The notes under the pieces: generated by a model
Told to the model about the DNA's origin: nothing
The model's database searches: none
The model's input: the letters and a program-made list of their open reading frames with translations, nothing else
In this document: positions 52,301 to 59,640 of the stretch, one piece after another
Numbering within the stretch: position 1 is the stretch's first letter
Layout: each line of letters opens with the position of its first letter
Position numbers and translations under genes: made by a program
NCBI RefSeq assembly: GCF_016086655.4
Contig: NC_052138.2
Location: forward strand, 31,321,403-31,385,402
Length of the DNA: 64,000 nt
Origin: Lepeophtheirus salmonis
Lineage: Eukaryota; Arthropoda; Copepoda; Siphonostomatoida; Caligidae
Direction: 5' to 3'

Positions 52301-54427
52301 AGCACCATCCTGGGCACCCTCTGCTAATTATTTATATAAATAGGTTTGTTTTCTAAAATAGCCATTGCCTTTCACTATTAGTATTAATGAGGATAGGAAA
52401 AAATATGATAATTGATAATATACATATTATGTATAGCAACAGCTTAAAATGTATTATATCGCCATAACGTATATTTACACGGATCCCATAATTTGAGAAG
52501 TAGTTTCCCGAGATCCATCACAAAGACAATTTTACTGGGAATTGAGAAACCCTAATATGTACGTCCAACGTTATACATACCTATGTTTCGCTGAATGATA
52601 CGTATGTTTCCTACCTAGAGAGATTATCATGGGTATTTTTGTATACTAACTTTATAATACAGTCCATACTCGTATTTACATATTCTGACTCACACGAGAG
52701 TAGTTGTTTTTCTTCAAAACATTACATTTTTAGCGTTGAGCTCGTTATTGTCTATCTTGCAACAACCATGGTAATTGTTTTAATTCTCTGAAAAGCCATG
52801 TAATATAAATTATTATATTAATCTAATCGTATGTATATATGGTTCTGAACCACCTTTGTTACCATCAAAAGACTTTGTAGGAGTTACATTTTGTTAAGTA
52901 TATAGATGCTGTTGTTCTAATTATGCATGTATATTGATCACAATGTTCATTGTCTCATTTTTATTTGACAGTCAACCCTTTGGATACAGTTACTATGGAA
53001 AACCCATGAATGCTCTTCCGAATCCACCTCCTGACAAGCCACCACAAGGTATGTACATATAATGTAAGGGATAAAAAGCTTAGATACTATGTGTGTTGGG
53101 CTTTGGTATTGAGAACATTGGCCGATCTCTTGATACATGGATGTCTATCGACGTCCGTTTGTGTATTCATTGCCTCATAGATCCTTAGATATTTTATTAA
53201 CATTAAAATTTGTAATTAAAACAATGTGGAGAAGACCAATCTTTTCTAAGAGTTTGTGGTTTGGCATATTCAAAATGTTCCACATACCTATTTGACTCTG
53301 ATATATGATTGTATATACTAAAAGAAAGGATGGCTCATTTGGGAAAGGAGAAATGCCTTCTTTATTCCAGGTATCTAGAGTTCTATGACCGATCTGAGAC
53401 CGTTATCATTATTATAAGATCAAACTAATTCTGTCCATGTTCGGACTGGACCAGTGCCATAATAGAAAAAATTGGGCTAGATTTGTCCCACAAAAAAAAA
53501 AAAAAAAAAAAAAACTATTGCATTGAAAATCAACTTCTGGGAGAGCCTTGGTCCAGAAAAAAAACCCACTTCAGACAGTATCGAGGGAAACATTCTGAGG
53601 TTTGTGGGTATACTATATAAAAATTTAGATTAGATTTTAAAGGAAATCATTTGAATATTATTTATTAAAAATAACCATATTAGTACAATTTGATAAATAA
53701 GTGACCGTTAATTTTGCCTCGGGACATTTCGCCTTGCAGTCATTTTGCCTCAACAATGTTTCGCCTCAATATGTATATAAATAAATGAAGTTTATCATTC
53801 GTTATTGTTTATTTTTGGTTGAAATCAAAATATGTAATATTTATTACTATAAAATGCATTCAATGTTTATCTGATGTTGGAATAATGATGGTTCTTGCCT
53901 CATATTATGCTTGTACGTCAATCCATGAGTCTTTTATAGTATGAATAATCCATCATGTCTAATGATAATTACTAATGGAGAAGTGATTAGCAATTTTTCT
54001 TCTGGAATCGTTGGCTTGTTGTTTTTTCCTTTTCTTATTATACTAATTTTATGACTTATTTTGAAATCTATTTTAATGAAAAAATTCAAAAAGAACATCA
54101 AATTTAACCGAACCCCGGTTTTGTTTATATTCCTACAAGAAGTTAAAAATGATTGAGTCATTATGGTAAAAGAGTGGCGAAATATTAAAGTAGTCTATGA
54201 GTGTGTTATTTATCATAGAGAGGAAGGGGGGTATTGTCCACGGGGTTCTGTTCCTAGTAGACATTGAATATCAACATGTTCTTATTATTACTAATTTTTT
54301 TTTTTCAGTTTTGCCACCCTCCTTATCTTCTTTACCTACGAAAGATGAAATAACCAAATCCAATAAAAAGACCTTGGATCCAAATCGATCGAATAATAAT
54401 GGTACTTTTTCCAATATTGATAGAACG
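22039..54427 (+). CDS. MANSC + LDLa domain protein, LRP11-like (six exons; 3' end open)
   Basis: Joined exons: 22039-22377, 22442-22658, 38912-39031, 44595-44769, 52972-53048, 54309-54427. I checked every junction for GT/AG and phase (0,1,1,2,1,0). The sum is 1047 nt, 349 codons, with no internal stop. Domains: hydrophobic start (about residues 2-14, a weak signal peptide), MANSC domain about 55-145 with eight Cys (59, 95, 99, 100, 105, 117, 122, 130), one LDLa repeat 187-222, then a Thr/Pro/Asn-rich tail. MANSC-LDLa proteins of animals are secreted or single-pass membrane proteins; the ligand is unknown here. The start is fixed by an in-frame TAA 18 nt upstream. There are sequons at N28 and N85. 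No membrane segment is seen, so either more exons follow beyond the last donor or the mRNA ends at the read-through stop at 54443-54445. The gene spans more than 32 kb because its introns are full of transposons. Confidence 0.88.
22378..22441 (+). other. Intron 1, 64 bp
   Basis: GTAATT...TTTCCAG. It interrupts the MANSC domain in phase 0. It is very short next to the multi-kilobase introns that follow. Confidence 0.85.
22442..22658 (+). CDS. MANSC gene exon 2 (second half of MANSC)
   Basis: The acceptor TTTCCAG ends at 22441 and leaves a 64-bp intron. In phase 0 the exon reads TNFCYLFDCGSREDFKCYF and continues into a SHNMFTSGLL-like segment. This is the MANSC second half (C-x-L-F-x-C-G, K-C-x-F, H-x-x-x-x-S-G). 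It has three Cys, at residues 117, 122 and 130. The rest is an acidic, Cys-free linker. It ends in phase 1 at the donor GAAG|GTGAGA (22659). Confidence 0.88.
23295..23912. mobile_element. Inverted-repeat element I (MITE)
   Basis: Left end GCGGTTTGATTTTCAACTTT and right end complementary to ACGGTTTGTATTTCAACTTT; the match continues through TTTACGAATTTCGA, about 35-40 bp in all. It spans about 618 bp with no ORF. A second copy of the right end lies at about 58503-58612. Confidence 0.6.
24713..25006. mobile_element. MITE-B copy 1, both ends present
   Basis: Opens AGTGTTGTGCCAGACCTTAT and closes ATACGGACTGACACAATACT, its imperfect complement. The inside has AATCAGCTCTAGTACTGACA and three near-repeats of AGACTGATAGGACCGGTC. 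The 118-codon ORF here is a by-product of the repeat. Confidence 0.65.
25598..25800. repeat. Dispersed repeat L, copy 2
   Basis: CTTGACTTCTCGAAATTTAA, ACTAAGTTTTACTAAGATCA, CAAACAGACAAACAAAT, then GATTACATCACCTTCACTGA. It passes into a MITE-E scrap at about 25790. Confidence 0.45.
25801..25945 (-). mobile_element. MITE-E fragment, reverse
   Basis: AATTTGAATTCAACCAATCA, AACGTTGATAACATTGATAA, then ATCGACAGTTGATAACAAAA, then TGATATGTCAGTGTGATAAT, matching the reverse complement of 21465-21560. Confidence 0.4.
26515..26600 (+). mobile_element. MITE-E fragment
   Basis: TCCCTTATTAGTGTTCTCAA and TGTTGATTGATTAAACTC match the family. The remainder is lost. Confidence 0.35.
27281..27508 (-). mobile_element. 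MITE-E copy, reverse
   Basis: AAAAGGCCCAAAATCAGTTG through ATGTTAGCGAGATAACCCCG. This is the best-preserved reverse copy. A MITE-B left end (AGTGTTGTGTCGGTCCTTAA) begins directly after it at 27514. Confidence 0.5.
28406..29051. mobile_element. MITE-B copy 2, split by a hAT-like insert
   Basis: The left part ends at CAGTTCTAGTACTGAC (28562) and the right part resumes with ACCGACAGTCTTACAGTC (about 28951). It closes ACCGATACAACACTA. Removing 28563-28956 restores the order seen in copy 1. Confidence 0.6.
28563..28948. mobile_element. hAT-like non-autonomous element nested in MITE-B
   Basis: 386 bp, from CAGGGATGCCAGTG to TTGTAGCCCTG. The flanks are GTACTGAC (28555-28562) and ATACCGAC (28949-28956), an 8-bp duplication with two changes. 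Inner arms CCCATACCTTTG and AAGGTATGGGG are complementary. Confidence 0.65.
30194..30640 (-). pseudogene. Tc1-like element, truncated, with C-terminal scrap
   Basis: The left end ACAGGGCCGTGCAATATAAT continues to CTCATCCAGATCCTG and matches both ends of the copy at 55723-56563. On the minus strand 30370-30311 reads SLRRRIEASGGHIEDK and then a stop, the typical Tc1 C-terminus. No right end was found. Confidence 0.55.
31485..31930 (+). repeat. Degenerate minisatellite, ~30-bp unit
   Basis: About a dozen diverged units around AAAGGTCATCAAGAAATGTC followed by TTTTCTAAAA. A longer sub-block (AAAAATGATARTTATAAAAA then CCAATAAA) occurs twice, near 31541 and 31803, so units were also copied in groups. 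Confidence 0.65.
32582..32713 (-). CDS. First coding exon of an unidentified antisense gene
   Basis: On the minus strand ATG (32713-32711, context CTCCATGG) opens exactly 44 codons and runs into a consensus donor, CAG|GTAGGT, at 32581. The peptide starts MASSKLRRTPLFGYDGNLG, has a GGGG run and ends VYNDYQ. It has no signal peptide or membrane segment. The region is clearly richer in G+C than its surroundings, is not repeated elsewhere in the window, and lies in intron 2 of the + strand gene. The exon ends in phase 0, so later exons should lie at lower coordinates, perhaps in the same intron. I could not choose among weak acceptors. The family is unknown. The opposite strand is open for only about 19 codons here. 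Confidence 0.5.
33408..33424 (+). repeat. (GT)n microsatellite
   Basis: GTGTGTGTGTGTGTGTG run in the 5' flank of the antisense exon. Confidence 0.7.
33682..34328 (+). pseudogene. Tc1-like element A, copy 2, both ends present
   Basis: The left end TACAGAGGGGGAACCCAAAT and the right end complementary to TACAGAGTGGGTACCCAAAA are set at TA dinucleotides, as expected for Tc1/mariner. Inside on +: a helix-turn-helix scrap (SAKKIAETVGISIHTAYNN) and a C-terminal stretch (SLELNPMDFSV, then RRFKAIFACEGGYTE in a shifted frame). About 647 bp against the 1.0-1.3 kb of a full element; the catalytic core is missing. Confidence 0.7.
34329..36409. other. Non-coding intronic stretch
   Basis: G-run at 34556-34565, T-run of 25 at 35025-35049, A-run at about 36095-36109. 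The 89-codon minus ORF at 34959-35228 runs through the poly-A/T tract and is rejected. Nothing else recognised. Confidence 0.45.
36410..37218 (+). mobile_element. MITE-C, long copy
   Basis: Starts ATGTACTCGGTCCAGGATCG and closes GGATTTCCAGACCGAACTGC followed by AACACTAG. Between 36980 and 37150 a ~40-bp unit (CCGATCTAGACCGAAC-type followed by TTTTT) is repeated about five times. Confidence 0.55.
37225..37710 (+). pseudogene. Mariner-like element, N- and C-termini fused by deletion
   Basis: ATG at 37262 reads MDKIEYQAVIK and then a stop, the mariner N-terminus. At 37413-37505 a frame reads YFAEKNVEYYLNRLQRWNHP then CWKCVDYVEK and TAA, the mariner C-terminus. Everything between, including the D,D34D core, is missing. 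The 3' sequence matches 5080-5300. Confidence 0.7.
38165..38690 (+). repeat. Repeat J, two ~250-bp units in tandem
   Basis: Unit 1 starts near 38183 (TTAATGTACAAGTATAGCCA) and unit 2 near 38422 (TTAATGTACAAGTTTTGCTG). Both continue with CAAATCATAAAATGATC / CAAAACCTGGTATCAAAT, AATTTTAAACA, and close with TACATCTTCAAAGAAGTCCT / TGCATCAACAGAGAAGTCGT. They lie 220 bp before the LDLa exon. Confidence 0.6.
38912..39031 (+). CDS. MANSC gene exon 3 (LDL-receptor class A repeat)
   Basis: A 120-nt phase 1-1 exon between TTATCTTTCAG and A|GTGAGT. It carries all six LDLa cysteines (187, 194, 199, 206, 212, 222) and the acidic CRDASDED motif. The symmetric phase is the classic shape of a shuffled LDLa module. 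Two usually acidic calcium-cage positions are changed: CNG instead of CDG, and PQC instead of a PDC-type end. Calcium binding may therefore be weaker, though the DxSDE core is kept. It joins in frame to exon 2 across a 16.25-kb intron. It is far too short to appear as a long ORF and is easy to miss. Confidence 0.9.
40320..40573. mobile_element. MITE-B copy 3
   Basis: CTCCTTATTTAGGACCAAGA to GTCTGACACAACACTA, with the inner AATCAGTTATAGCACTGATA. Confidence 0.55.
42183..42445. mobile_element. MITE-B copy 4
   Basis: AGGGATGCGTCAACCCTTAT to TAAATAAGGATCAACACACC. The inner core TGTTGTCAGTACTAGAACCG is in the reverse order, so it is inserted the other way round. Confidence 0.5.
42720..42855 (-). 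repeat. Dispersed repeat K, reverse copy
   Basis: The reverse complement reads CCTTGTTAATTTCCTTCTTC, CCTCGTCACAGCTGATTA, TGAAGCGTATTGACAG, matching 12957-13025. Confidence 0.45.
43198..44163 (+). pseudogene. Tc1/mariner-superfamily transposase (maT-like), nearly full length, broken
   Basis: ATG at 43198 in good context (GCCACCATG). Helix-turn-helix: KKFEIQALFRLGLSKKAICV. Catalytic blocks: AIFSDEKTLL (first Asp), EFQQDGVPSHTAKKTEEWLQ (second Asp) and LQSSDLNTLD (third Asp). The product ends FEGGYIN at TAA 44161. The spacing from second to third Asp is 36 residues, longer than the 34 of classic mariner/Tc1 and closest to the maT (DD37D-like) type. It is broken by TAA at codon 5, TGA at 43492, TAG at 43672, a shifted frame after about 43660 with TGA near 43734 and TAG near 43790, and TAA near 43850. 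It cannot make an active enzyme. Confidence 0.8.
44595..44769 (+). CDS. MANSC gene exon 4 (Thr/Pro-rich stalk)
   Basis: Starts in phase 1 after ACCTTATTATAG and ends in phase 2 at AA|GTAAGG. It reads TPATIRTTPLPSTLKTLFPV at the N-side, then a polar N/Y/H-rich run. There are no cysteines. The Thr/Ser/Pro content suits an O-glycosylated extracellular stalk. The phases match both neighbours exactly. That is the main support, because the protein sequence itself is low in conserved features. Confidence 0.75.
45088..45312 (+). mobile_element. MITE-D copy 3, complete
   Basis: CCAAGGTTAGTAGAAATACA to GGTCTATTAACCTTGG, its complement. TGACGTCA lies at 45223-45230. The shared core is GACTCCTGGGCAAAACAGGC. 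Confidence 0.7.
45925..46293 (+). pseudogene. Tc1-like element A, copy 3, internally deleted
   Basis: CACAAAAGTTGCAGTAGCG at the left; CACTGCAAGTTTCGAATCCC then CACTCTGTA at the right. The inside keeps CCTTCCTCCAGCAATGAACT (the NELNPI/LNP end motif of the transposase) and little else. Confidence 0.6.
46320..46962. mobile_element. MITE-F, AT-rich copy with one clear end
   Basis: Long run of AATTTTTTGGAAAAA-type sequence closing with CCTGTGGATGCCCCTG. Another end of this family, CTGCGGACGCCTCTG, is at 45856-45870. Confidence 0.5.
48025..48280 (+). repeat. Dispersed repeat H, copy 2
   Basis: CCCTCTGAAGTATGTATTCT and the following blocks match 1509-1735. Confidence 0.55.
49114..49470. mobile_element. 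MITE-F, complete copy
   Basis: Left end GGGGCGTCCGTTG and right end complementary to GGGGCGTCCACGAAGG, each next to TA, so a TA target duplication is likely. The 357-bp interior is A/T low-complexity. Confidence 0.65.
49510..49634. mobile_element. MITE-C fragment (right end)
   Basis: Closes ACTCGGACCGAGTCCCAACA followed by CTAG. It directly follows the MITE-F copy. Confidence 0.45.
49740..50035 (-). pseudogene. Possible Tc1-like N-terminal domain remnant
   Basis: On the minus strand a frame with stops reads DVFKFLNVTKSNVN, then AIQKFKKINNIEHIIE, the shape of a Tc1 second helix-turn-helix (VxKxLNVxxxTVxxxIKK). There is no catalytic part and no ends. Confidence 0.3.
50733..50825. mobile_element. 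MITE-B right-half fragment
   Basis: CGGTCCTGAGGACCAATAGT, TTTTAAGACTGGACTAGACG, then AAAAGGACGACATAATAA. Confidence 0.45.
51640..51815 (+). repeat. Polypyrimidine / CTCTTTC tract
   Basis: About 175 bases almost purely C/T on the + strand, with (CT)n at 51643-51658 and diverged units around TGTCTCTTTCTACATCC. Confidence 0.7.
52225..52315 (-). CDS. Weak candidate exon in a repeat-like region
   Basis: On the minus strand, after AATTAGCAG, a frame reads VPRMVLGHFIPSKFIAYLVT then GYGFNPEMNLK and meets AAA|GTAAGT. It looks exon-like on its own. However, ATTCCCAGTAAAT and nearby blocks recur at 51225 and 52535, so it may be repeat sequence. I do not link it to any gene. Confidence 0.2.
52972..53048 (+). 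CDS. MANSC gene exon 5 (Pro-rich linker)
   Basis: A 77-nt exon between TTTTTATTTGACAG and CAAG|GTATGT. It is in phase 2 in and phase 1 out. It encodes QPFGYSYYGKPMNALPNPPP followed by DKPPQ, a Tyr- and Pro-rich segment. The strong donor, the phase match and the lack of any repeat similarity in the window support it. Confidence 0.72.
53049..54308 (+). other. Intron 5, 1.26 kb
   Basis: GTATGT...TTTCAG. It contains a MITE-C fragment near 53.39-53.59 kb with an A-run at about 53493-53514. The rest is plain AT-rich sequence. Confidence 0.7.
53390..53590. mobile_element. MITE-C fragment
   Basis: ATGACCGATCTGAGACCGTT, then AAGATCAAACTAATTCTGTC, interrupted by an A-run (about 53493-53514). Confidence 0.4.
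54309..54427 (+). CDS. MANSC gene exon 6 (last visible; possible read-through end)
   Basis: The acceptor is T-rich (TTTTTTTTTTCAG, ending at 54308). The exon enters in phase 1 and reads VLPPSLSSLPTKDEITKSNK, then an Asn-rich tail ending near SNIDRT. The donor is ACG|GTAAGAG at 54428, phase 0. If this donor is not used, the frame continues for five codons (VRVIS) and stops at 54443-54445, giving a 354-residue protein without a membrane anchor. No AATAAA was seen in the next 150 bases. I could not find a convincing phase-0 exon downstream. Confidence 0.7.
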
Positions 54428-54539
54428 GTAAGAGTGATATCATAATATGTAAGCTTGTTGTATTTACTAGTATACGGGCAGAAAAGTCCAGGGCTTAACA
54501 ATGAAAACATTTGTGTTTTTTTATATATTTTTGTTTTTC

Positions 54540-54960
54540 ACTTAATAGAGAGGGGTGTCGGCAGGGTGAAAAATTTTTAAAATTAAATTTCCTATATTGA
54601 AGTTTTTGGAATTAAAAAAAAAAAAAAAATATTTTCAAAAATCTATAGTTATTGAGAGAAAATTAAATTTTTGGGAAAGAAATTTCAAAATTTAATTTTT
54701 TGGAAAAAAAATCTCAAAATATTTAATTATTTTTTTTTTTGAACTTTTTTCTCAAAACCAACAACTAATAACTTTTTTTGAATTTTTTTGGAAAAAAATT
54801 TCAAAATCCATAGTAATTCACATAAAATTCAACTTTTTCAAAAATTTTTTGCTCTACTTCATAATTTCTTGAATATCATTCTTTTTTAACAAAACAAATC
54901 TTTCAAAAAAATATTTTAACGCCTATTTTGTTGTAAAAATTTTTCATCCTGACCGCAAAA
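54540..54960. mobile_element. MITE-F-like AT-rich block
   Basis: Interior sequence of family F (AAATTTTTGGGAAAGAAATT). No clear GGGGCGTCC end was found. Confidence 0.35.
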
Positions 54961-55722
54961 AAATTATCTTAAATGCAAACATTCCTTATTTGGGGTGGAG
55001 CTACATCCACCAAGAAAACACGATGTGCACGCTCTTGAATCCGCACAACAATTTTTGAACCATTGTTTAGCTTGAACAGCATTTTTTCAAGAAGCAGAAA
55101 AAAAATTAAAAAACTAAATTTTTTTGATATATTGTTTTGGAATTAACAAAGGAGCGTTACACATAGCACAATAACTCACAAAATAGGGAACAAATTGTCA
55201 TAAAATTTTGACAGCTGTCTTTTGAAGGCTGGTACTAACACAAAATAAAAATTTAAACAAAAAAAAAAAGAAATGCCCTCTATGTGTGATACCAATTACT
55301 TTTCAGCACACTTGTTATACATTTTACTGGGTACAGTTGCAACAGTGCCTTTTGGGCCATAAAAAAATAAACTAACACAATTTCAGAATAATGGTATTAC
55401 TGATTATTATTCTACAAAAAAAAATCTATTTCAATTTGAAATAAGAATGGGATAAAAACTGATTTTTTATTTTAAGGTATACAGTAATTCTATCTCGAAA
55501 TAATTATTTTTGTAATATTGCAGTTGAATTTCCATTATTTTAGCTGTATCTAATATCATTTGAATTATTAATCCTTTTGCATATAGTTGATAAAGTATCA
55601 TCAAAGTTCAAAAATATCACATTGAGGATACATTTAAGATATTGTAAGCCTCAGTACAAAGGGTCTTTAGTAACAAAATGTGCAATTTTTCTCGTATGGT
55701 GTTTTCTTCTGCAATACTTTAA

Positions 55723-56563
55723 TACAGAGTTGTGCCCTACAATTGTAATACACTTTTAACTCATACAGATCCTGAACAAATATATTGTGACGATTTTGTA
55801 GGTTTTAACTGATAAAATAGGTGGTAATCGCATATTAATTTTAAATATGACTCCCATGGACCTCAACTCTTCAGTAGAGTAACCATTTTACTTTATAAAG
55901 AAAAATATTAATCTTACATAAAGGACCCAAGAGTATGTAATATTTGATTATAGTCAAACCATGGTCTTAGCATTAGTAGATCTTTTGAATATACACGGTT
56001 TTGAATTTAAAAAAAGTTTGCCTTATCTGACTTAGCTTTCCATTTTCTATGTGTACCTCTTTTTCAATGAATAGACGCTTAAGGACAAAATTTAGAATTT
56101 TATATCTGTATTAGACAGTGCAGTACACATTTTAATCTTTATTCAACCCTTAAACGTCAATATTTGAACACCTCTGAATTTATGAAGTAGAAACGGTTGT
56201 AACCATTTTACTTCATTAAAAAATTTCCCATAAACGGTCCTAGGCCTGGTTTTATTACTTGATCTAAACCAACTGCACTAATTTGGAATTCCTGAATGGC
56301 AGAAAATCAAATGGCACCAATTATAGTACTCTAGCACAAATAGTTCTGGAGTTATTTGCGTTCAAATAATTTGGAAATTTTCAAATTAGCAAAACACTAC
56401 TTTTTGAGTGATTGTGTTTCTCCGTCTCGACAACTGACTAAAAATGAAAAGAAACAGAACATCACCTTACCTCTTTCATAAGCAGACAAAACTCACCCAG
56501 GATTCACTCATACATGATCTGGATGAGGTCAAAATTTATTCCAATTGTAGTGCACGAGCCTGC
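55723..56563 (-). pseudogene. Tc1-like element with both ends, coding region decayed
   Basis: The left end TACAGAGTTGTGCCCTACAA continues to CATACAGATCCTGA. The right end is the complement of CAGGCTCGTGCACTACAATT and continues to CTCATCCAGATC. It is about 840 bp. The minus strand keeps a faded C-terminus at about 55840-55890. It shares ends and interior with 30194-30640. Confidence 0.6.
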
Positions 56564-57359
56564 ATGTTGGAACTGTTCTGTTCTTCTTTAGTCGTAGGTT
56601 AGTTGTAAACAATTATTGTAATTGTTTCAAAAAATAACTTTTCAAAACTTAGTTACTTTATTATCATGTTAAATATTATCAACGATAAACATAATTCTCT
56701 CAAGAACAGTACCCCACGACAACGACTCCTGGTAATTCTTCTTTCAGAAGACAAAACAATAATAAGGGCTAAAATCTATTTAATTAGGCTTCATTTGATT
56801 TAATTACACCTTTTACTATCACACAATATGTTCTACTAATATACATATGTGTGTTAGGGTGATTTGTTTTTTAACTGTATCAAATTTAAACATCAATTTT
56901 TTCAAAAATGTAAAAATTTTTAGAATAGCTGGGAATTTTTAAGATTGTTTTTTTTTATTTTAATCTAAATATCATTTTTGTATTAAAAATTTAATTTTAG
57001 AAATTTTTTCCAAAAAATGTCTTTTGAGAACAAACATTTTTCAAAAAATTCCAAAAACCAGCTAATAAATGTATATAAAGCAGTGGACGAAAGAAAGACA
57101 ATTTATATTATGAATTGCAATTCTTAGAAATTTATAGCAAAATGATATTTATCATTAATTATTATTTAAAATATTAATGAATTGGCATCGGAAATTATAC
57201 TAGAATTACATCGCAAACAGCTTTAGGATTTTTTTTTTTTGTTGGAATAGTAGTATCACTAGTCTTTATAAACTTTATTCTAGACGTGTGACTTAAAGAT
57301 GACCTTGTAGAATAATTAAATTATGAATAAGTTGTATTTTCTCACCAATAGACAACTTT

Positions 57360-57440
57360 TCTGCAGATCGATGCATATTTTGCGGGAAAAAACACAGAAT
57401 ATTTTGATAGAAAATTTTGAGAACCAATTAAAAATGTTAT
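57360..57440 (+). pseudogene. Mariner C-terminal scrap
   Basis: IDAYFAGKNTEYFDRKF at 57367-57417, then a stop; compare YFAEKNVEYYLNRL at 37413. No other part of the element is readable. Confidence 0.45.
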
Positions 57441-57559
57441 TAAGGTAATTTTTTAAGGTCATCCCTTAAAGCAAATAGAAATAATAACCTAAGTATTGTC
57501 AGAATGGTATACTTTGACTTCTCCTTCCTCAAAATGTCTAAAAACGAGGTGTATTTTAG

Positions 57560-57895
57560 GGAAATCTGCAGGGGGTGGCCTGAATTATAGAATATTTGCT
57601 TTTTACTAGAAAATTTAATATTTGTAATTTTTTTTCAAAAAAAATAAAATTTTTCAAATTTGTTTGATAAACATTTAATTTCCTGTGAATAGCTATTAAT
57701 TTTTGAAAATTTTCCCCAAAAAATTTAATATTTGAAATTTTTTTCCGAAACAAAAAAAAAAAATAATAATAATTTTTGAGTATAGCTATGGATGTTTTAA
57801 ATTTTTCCCAAAAAATAGTAACTGGAAATAAATAGCTGGGGGAAAAAAATCTAAAAAACCAAGCCCTCTCTAAAATGTAATCCTGTGAACCCCCA
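57560..57895. mobile_element. MITE-F-like AT-rich block
   Basis: TTTTTCAAAAAAAATAAAATT-type interior with an eroded end (ATCCTGTGAACCCCCATG). The 65-codon minus ORF here is low-complexity. Confidence 0.4.
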
Positions 57896-57954
57896 TGATT
57901 TTAATGGAATCTTCCAAATTTCCTGGGTTATTCATAGTCTTATCTACTAACACA

Positions 57955-58165
57955 AAAATTTACAGTGTATTTTGTTGACAGCTGTTGATATTTTTTTGCT
58001 TTTTTATCTCATATCAGTGTTATGACTTTTGATTGTTTGAATTTGAATCCCCTCTTTCGAAGCCCTGAACAATTCTCCACTACTATCGAATAATCATTCC
58101 ATAATTGAATATAATTGGTACAGAATTGGCCCTTTTATTCTGTTTATTTTTGGACGAAATACAGG
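57955..58165 (+). mobile_element. MITE-E copy
   Basis: TTACAGTGTATTTTGTTGAC, ATCTCATATCAGTGTTATGA, CCCTGAACAATTCTCCACTA, ATAATCATTCCATAATTG. Confidence 0.5.
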
Positions 58166-58502
58166 GTGAGTCACTATCTTTGCTTCATAAATTTTACCTT
58201 CGCCCCCCCCTTTCTTTTTTGGGAACTTTTATAGTTATCACATATAAAATAATATTTGTCTTGTCTTATAAATAATAATTGTCATAATTAAAAAAAAAAT
58301 TCTAAACAGTCGGATAATTTTTGACCTTAAGTCTATTTCCAAAAAAATTAACTCTAAAAATGAAAAAAAAAGTGTATTCTCTCTGCTAAAAAACGATTTT
58401 TGGCAATTATAAAAAAAAACATTCAGTCAAAAAATATGTAGACACCCCTAATGACGTCACCATTCTATAATTTCCTCCCCCACCTGCAAATACATTCCGG
58501 TG

Positions 58503-58612
58503 CCTTGTAGAGCAATGCCATTTTTCAGAAGTAGGAATTTTCTAACCAAAATTGAATACTTCACCGTACAAACGGTTATCGAAATTCGAAAATAGTTGAA
58601 ACACAGACCCCC
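58503..58612. mobile_element. Element I, right-end copy
   Basis: AATTTTCTAACCAAAATTGA and ATCGAAATTCGAAAATAGTT match the right end at 23850-23912. Confidence 0.45.
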
Positions 58613-59149
58613 CTAACGTATGTATGTAAACTGCAGGTCCATACTATGAAGTAAGTAAATATCTTTGTATCTAAGTAAGTGAGTTTGAAATGTAGGTATT
58701 ATAATTATGATTATTGACTGCAATTAGAGTCCTCATTAAGGAACTATTTATGTATGTATACATACTTTTTTACAAAAAAATATGGGTAAAGGAATCCTGA
58801 CGTAACCTTACATACTTGCTACAAAAATAGTAATTATTACATGCAAACTCACTTGAATGTATTTTGCATGCAAAAAAAGACAAATCTTTGCAATGTACTT
58901 ACATAGGTGCATAATATATATATCAGCTTTATTTTAAAATTGCAGAGATCATTATTTTTTATTGTATCTATGTATTTCCTTGACACATTGTTCAATTGTA
59001 GGTTAATTGAACATACTACCAATAAACCATCACAAAATGCATTATATAAATTTCCTTTGTCCAAAGATGATCAATAATATCTTGAAAGGGAGAGTTTTCT
59101 TTTTTCAACATAAATTAGTCTTATTGTTGGAGGTGCATATAGTACGTCA

Positions 59150-59640
59150 TACAAAGTGGCAGCAGCGTTTTTTGTTGGCAATATCTACAGGCTTTTTTTA
59201 ATACTCCAAAGCTGCTATCATGGTTATTTGATTCTTGAGAAGGGAACATCAAAGTATAGTCCAATAACTAGTGGATCAAAGATGTGTGTGTGTCCTAGCG
59301 TTGTCTTGATAATCTCTTGCTGTCTCCTATTCACCAATGCTGACCGCTTCTGTTTGATCCCTAGCTTCAAACGGTCAAGCTGTTCACAGTAGAGGGCAGA
59401 ATTGGGAGAAAAGTAACAACACTGGAAGCACTGTTGTGGAACACAAACCGAAAGAGTATCGATCCCGTATACATAGTAAATTTTCTTGGTTGCTTTTGAC
59501 GCGTTTTCCCCTTACAGGTAGTAAAAATGTAAAATATGGCGAATTTCTTCCATTGAGACCTCCATACTTAACGCACGATAATTCACGACTGAATCATCCA
59601 AGCTCAATACTGCACAAAAAGCGTTGGTAGTATACTCTCA
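59150..59640 (-). pseudogene. Mariner transposase, internally deleted (reverse)
   Basis: Minus strand: MEVSMEEIRHILHFYY at about 59600-59550, then in a shifted frame NASKATKKIYYVYGIDTLSV (paired-type helix-turn-helix), a deletion, then YCEQLDRLKLGIKQKRSALV and NRR near 59395-59330, the block before the second catalytic Asp. Beyond that it decays. The layout matches SETMAR-type mariners. The two + strand ORFs here are antisense shadows. Confidence 0.7.

Larger units (their letters stand above)
44770..52971 (+). other. Intron 4, 8.2 kb
   Basis: GTAAGG...GACAG. It holds a CRE-bearing MITE (45.1 kb), a Tc1 deletion copy (45.9 kb), two AT-rich inverted-repeat elements (46.3-47.0 and 49.1-49.5 kb), a dispersed repeat (48.0 kb), a polypyrimidine tract (51.6-51.8 kb) and GGGATAC/TTCCCAGTAAAT-type repeats (51.1-52.5 kb). 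Confidence 0.7.

Noticed and set aside
55300..55450. Phase-0 frames after TTTTCAG (55306) and AATTTCAG (55386) as a seventh MANSC exon
   Set aside because: Both end in stops after about 22 codons, with biased AT-rich content and no membrane segment.
58634..58650. Microexon between ACTGCAG and GTAAGT (14 nt)
   Set aside because: Too short to judge and its length breaks the phase of the MANSC gene.
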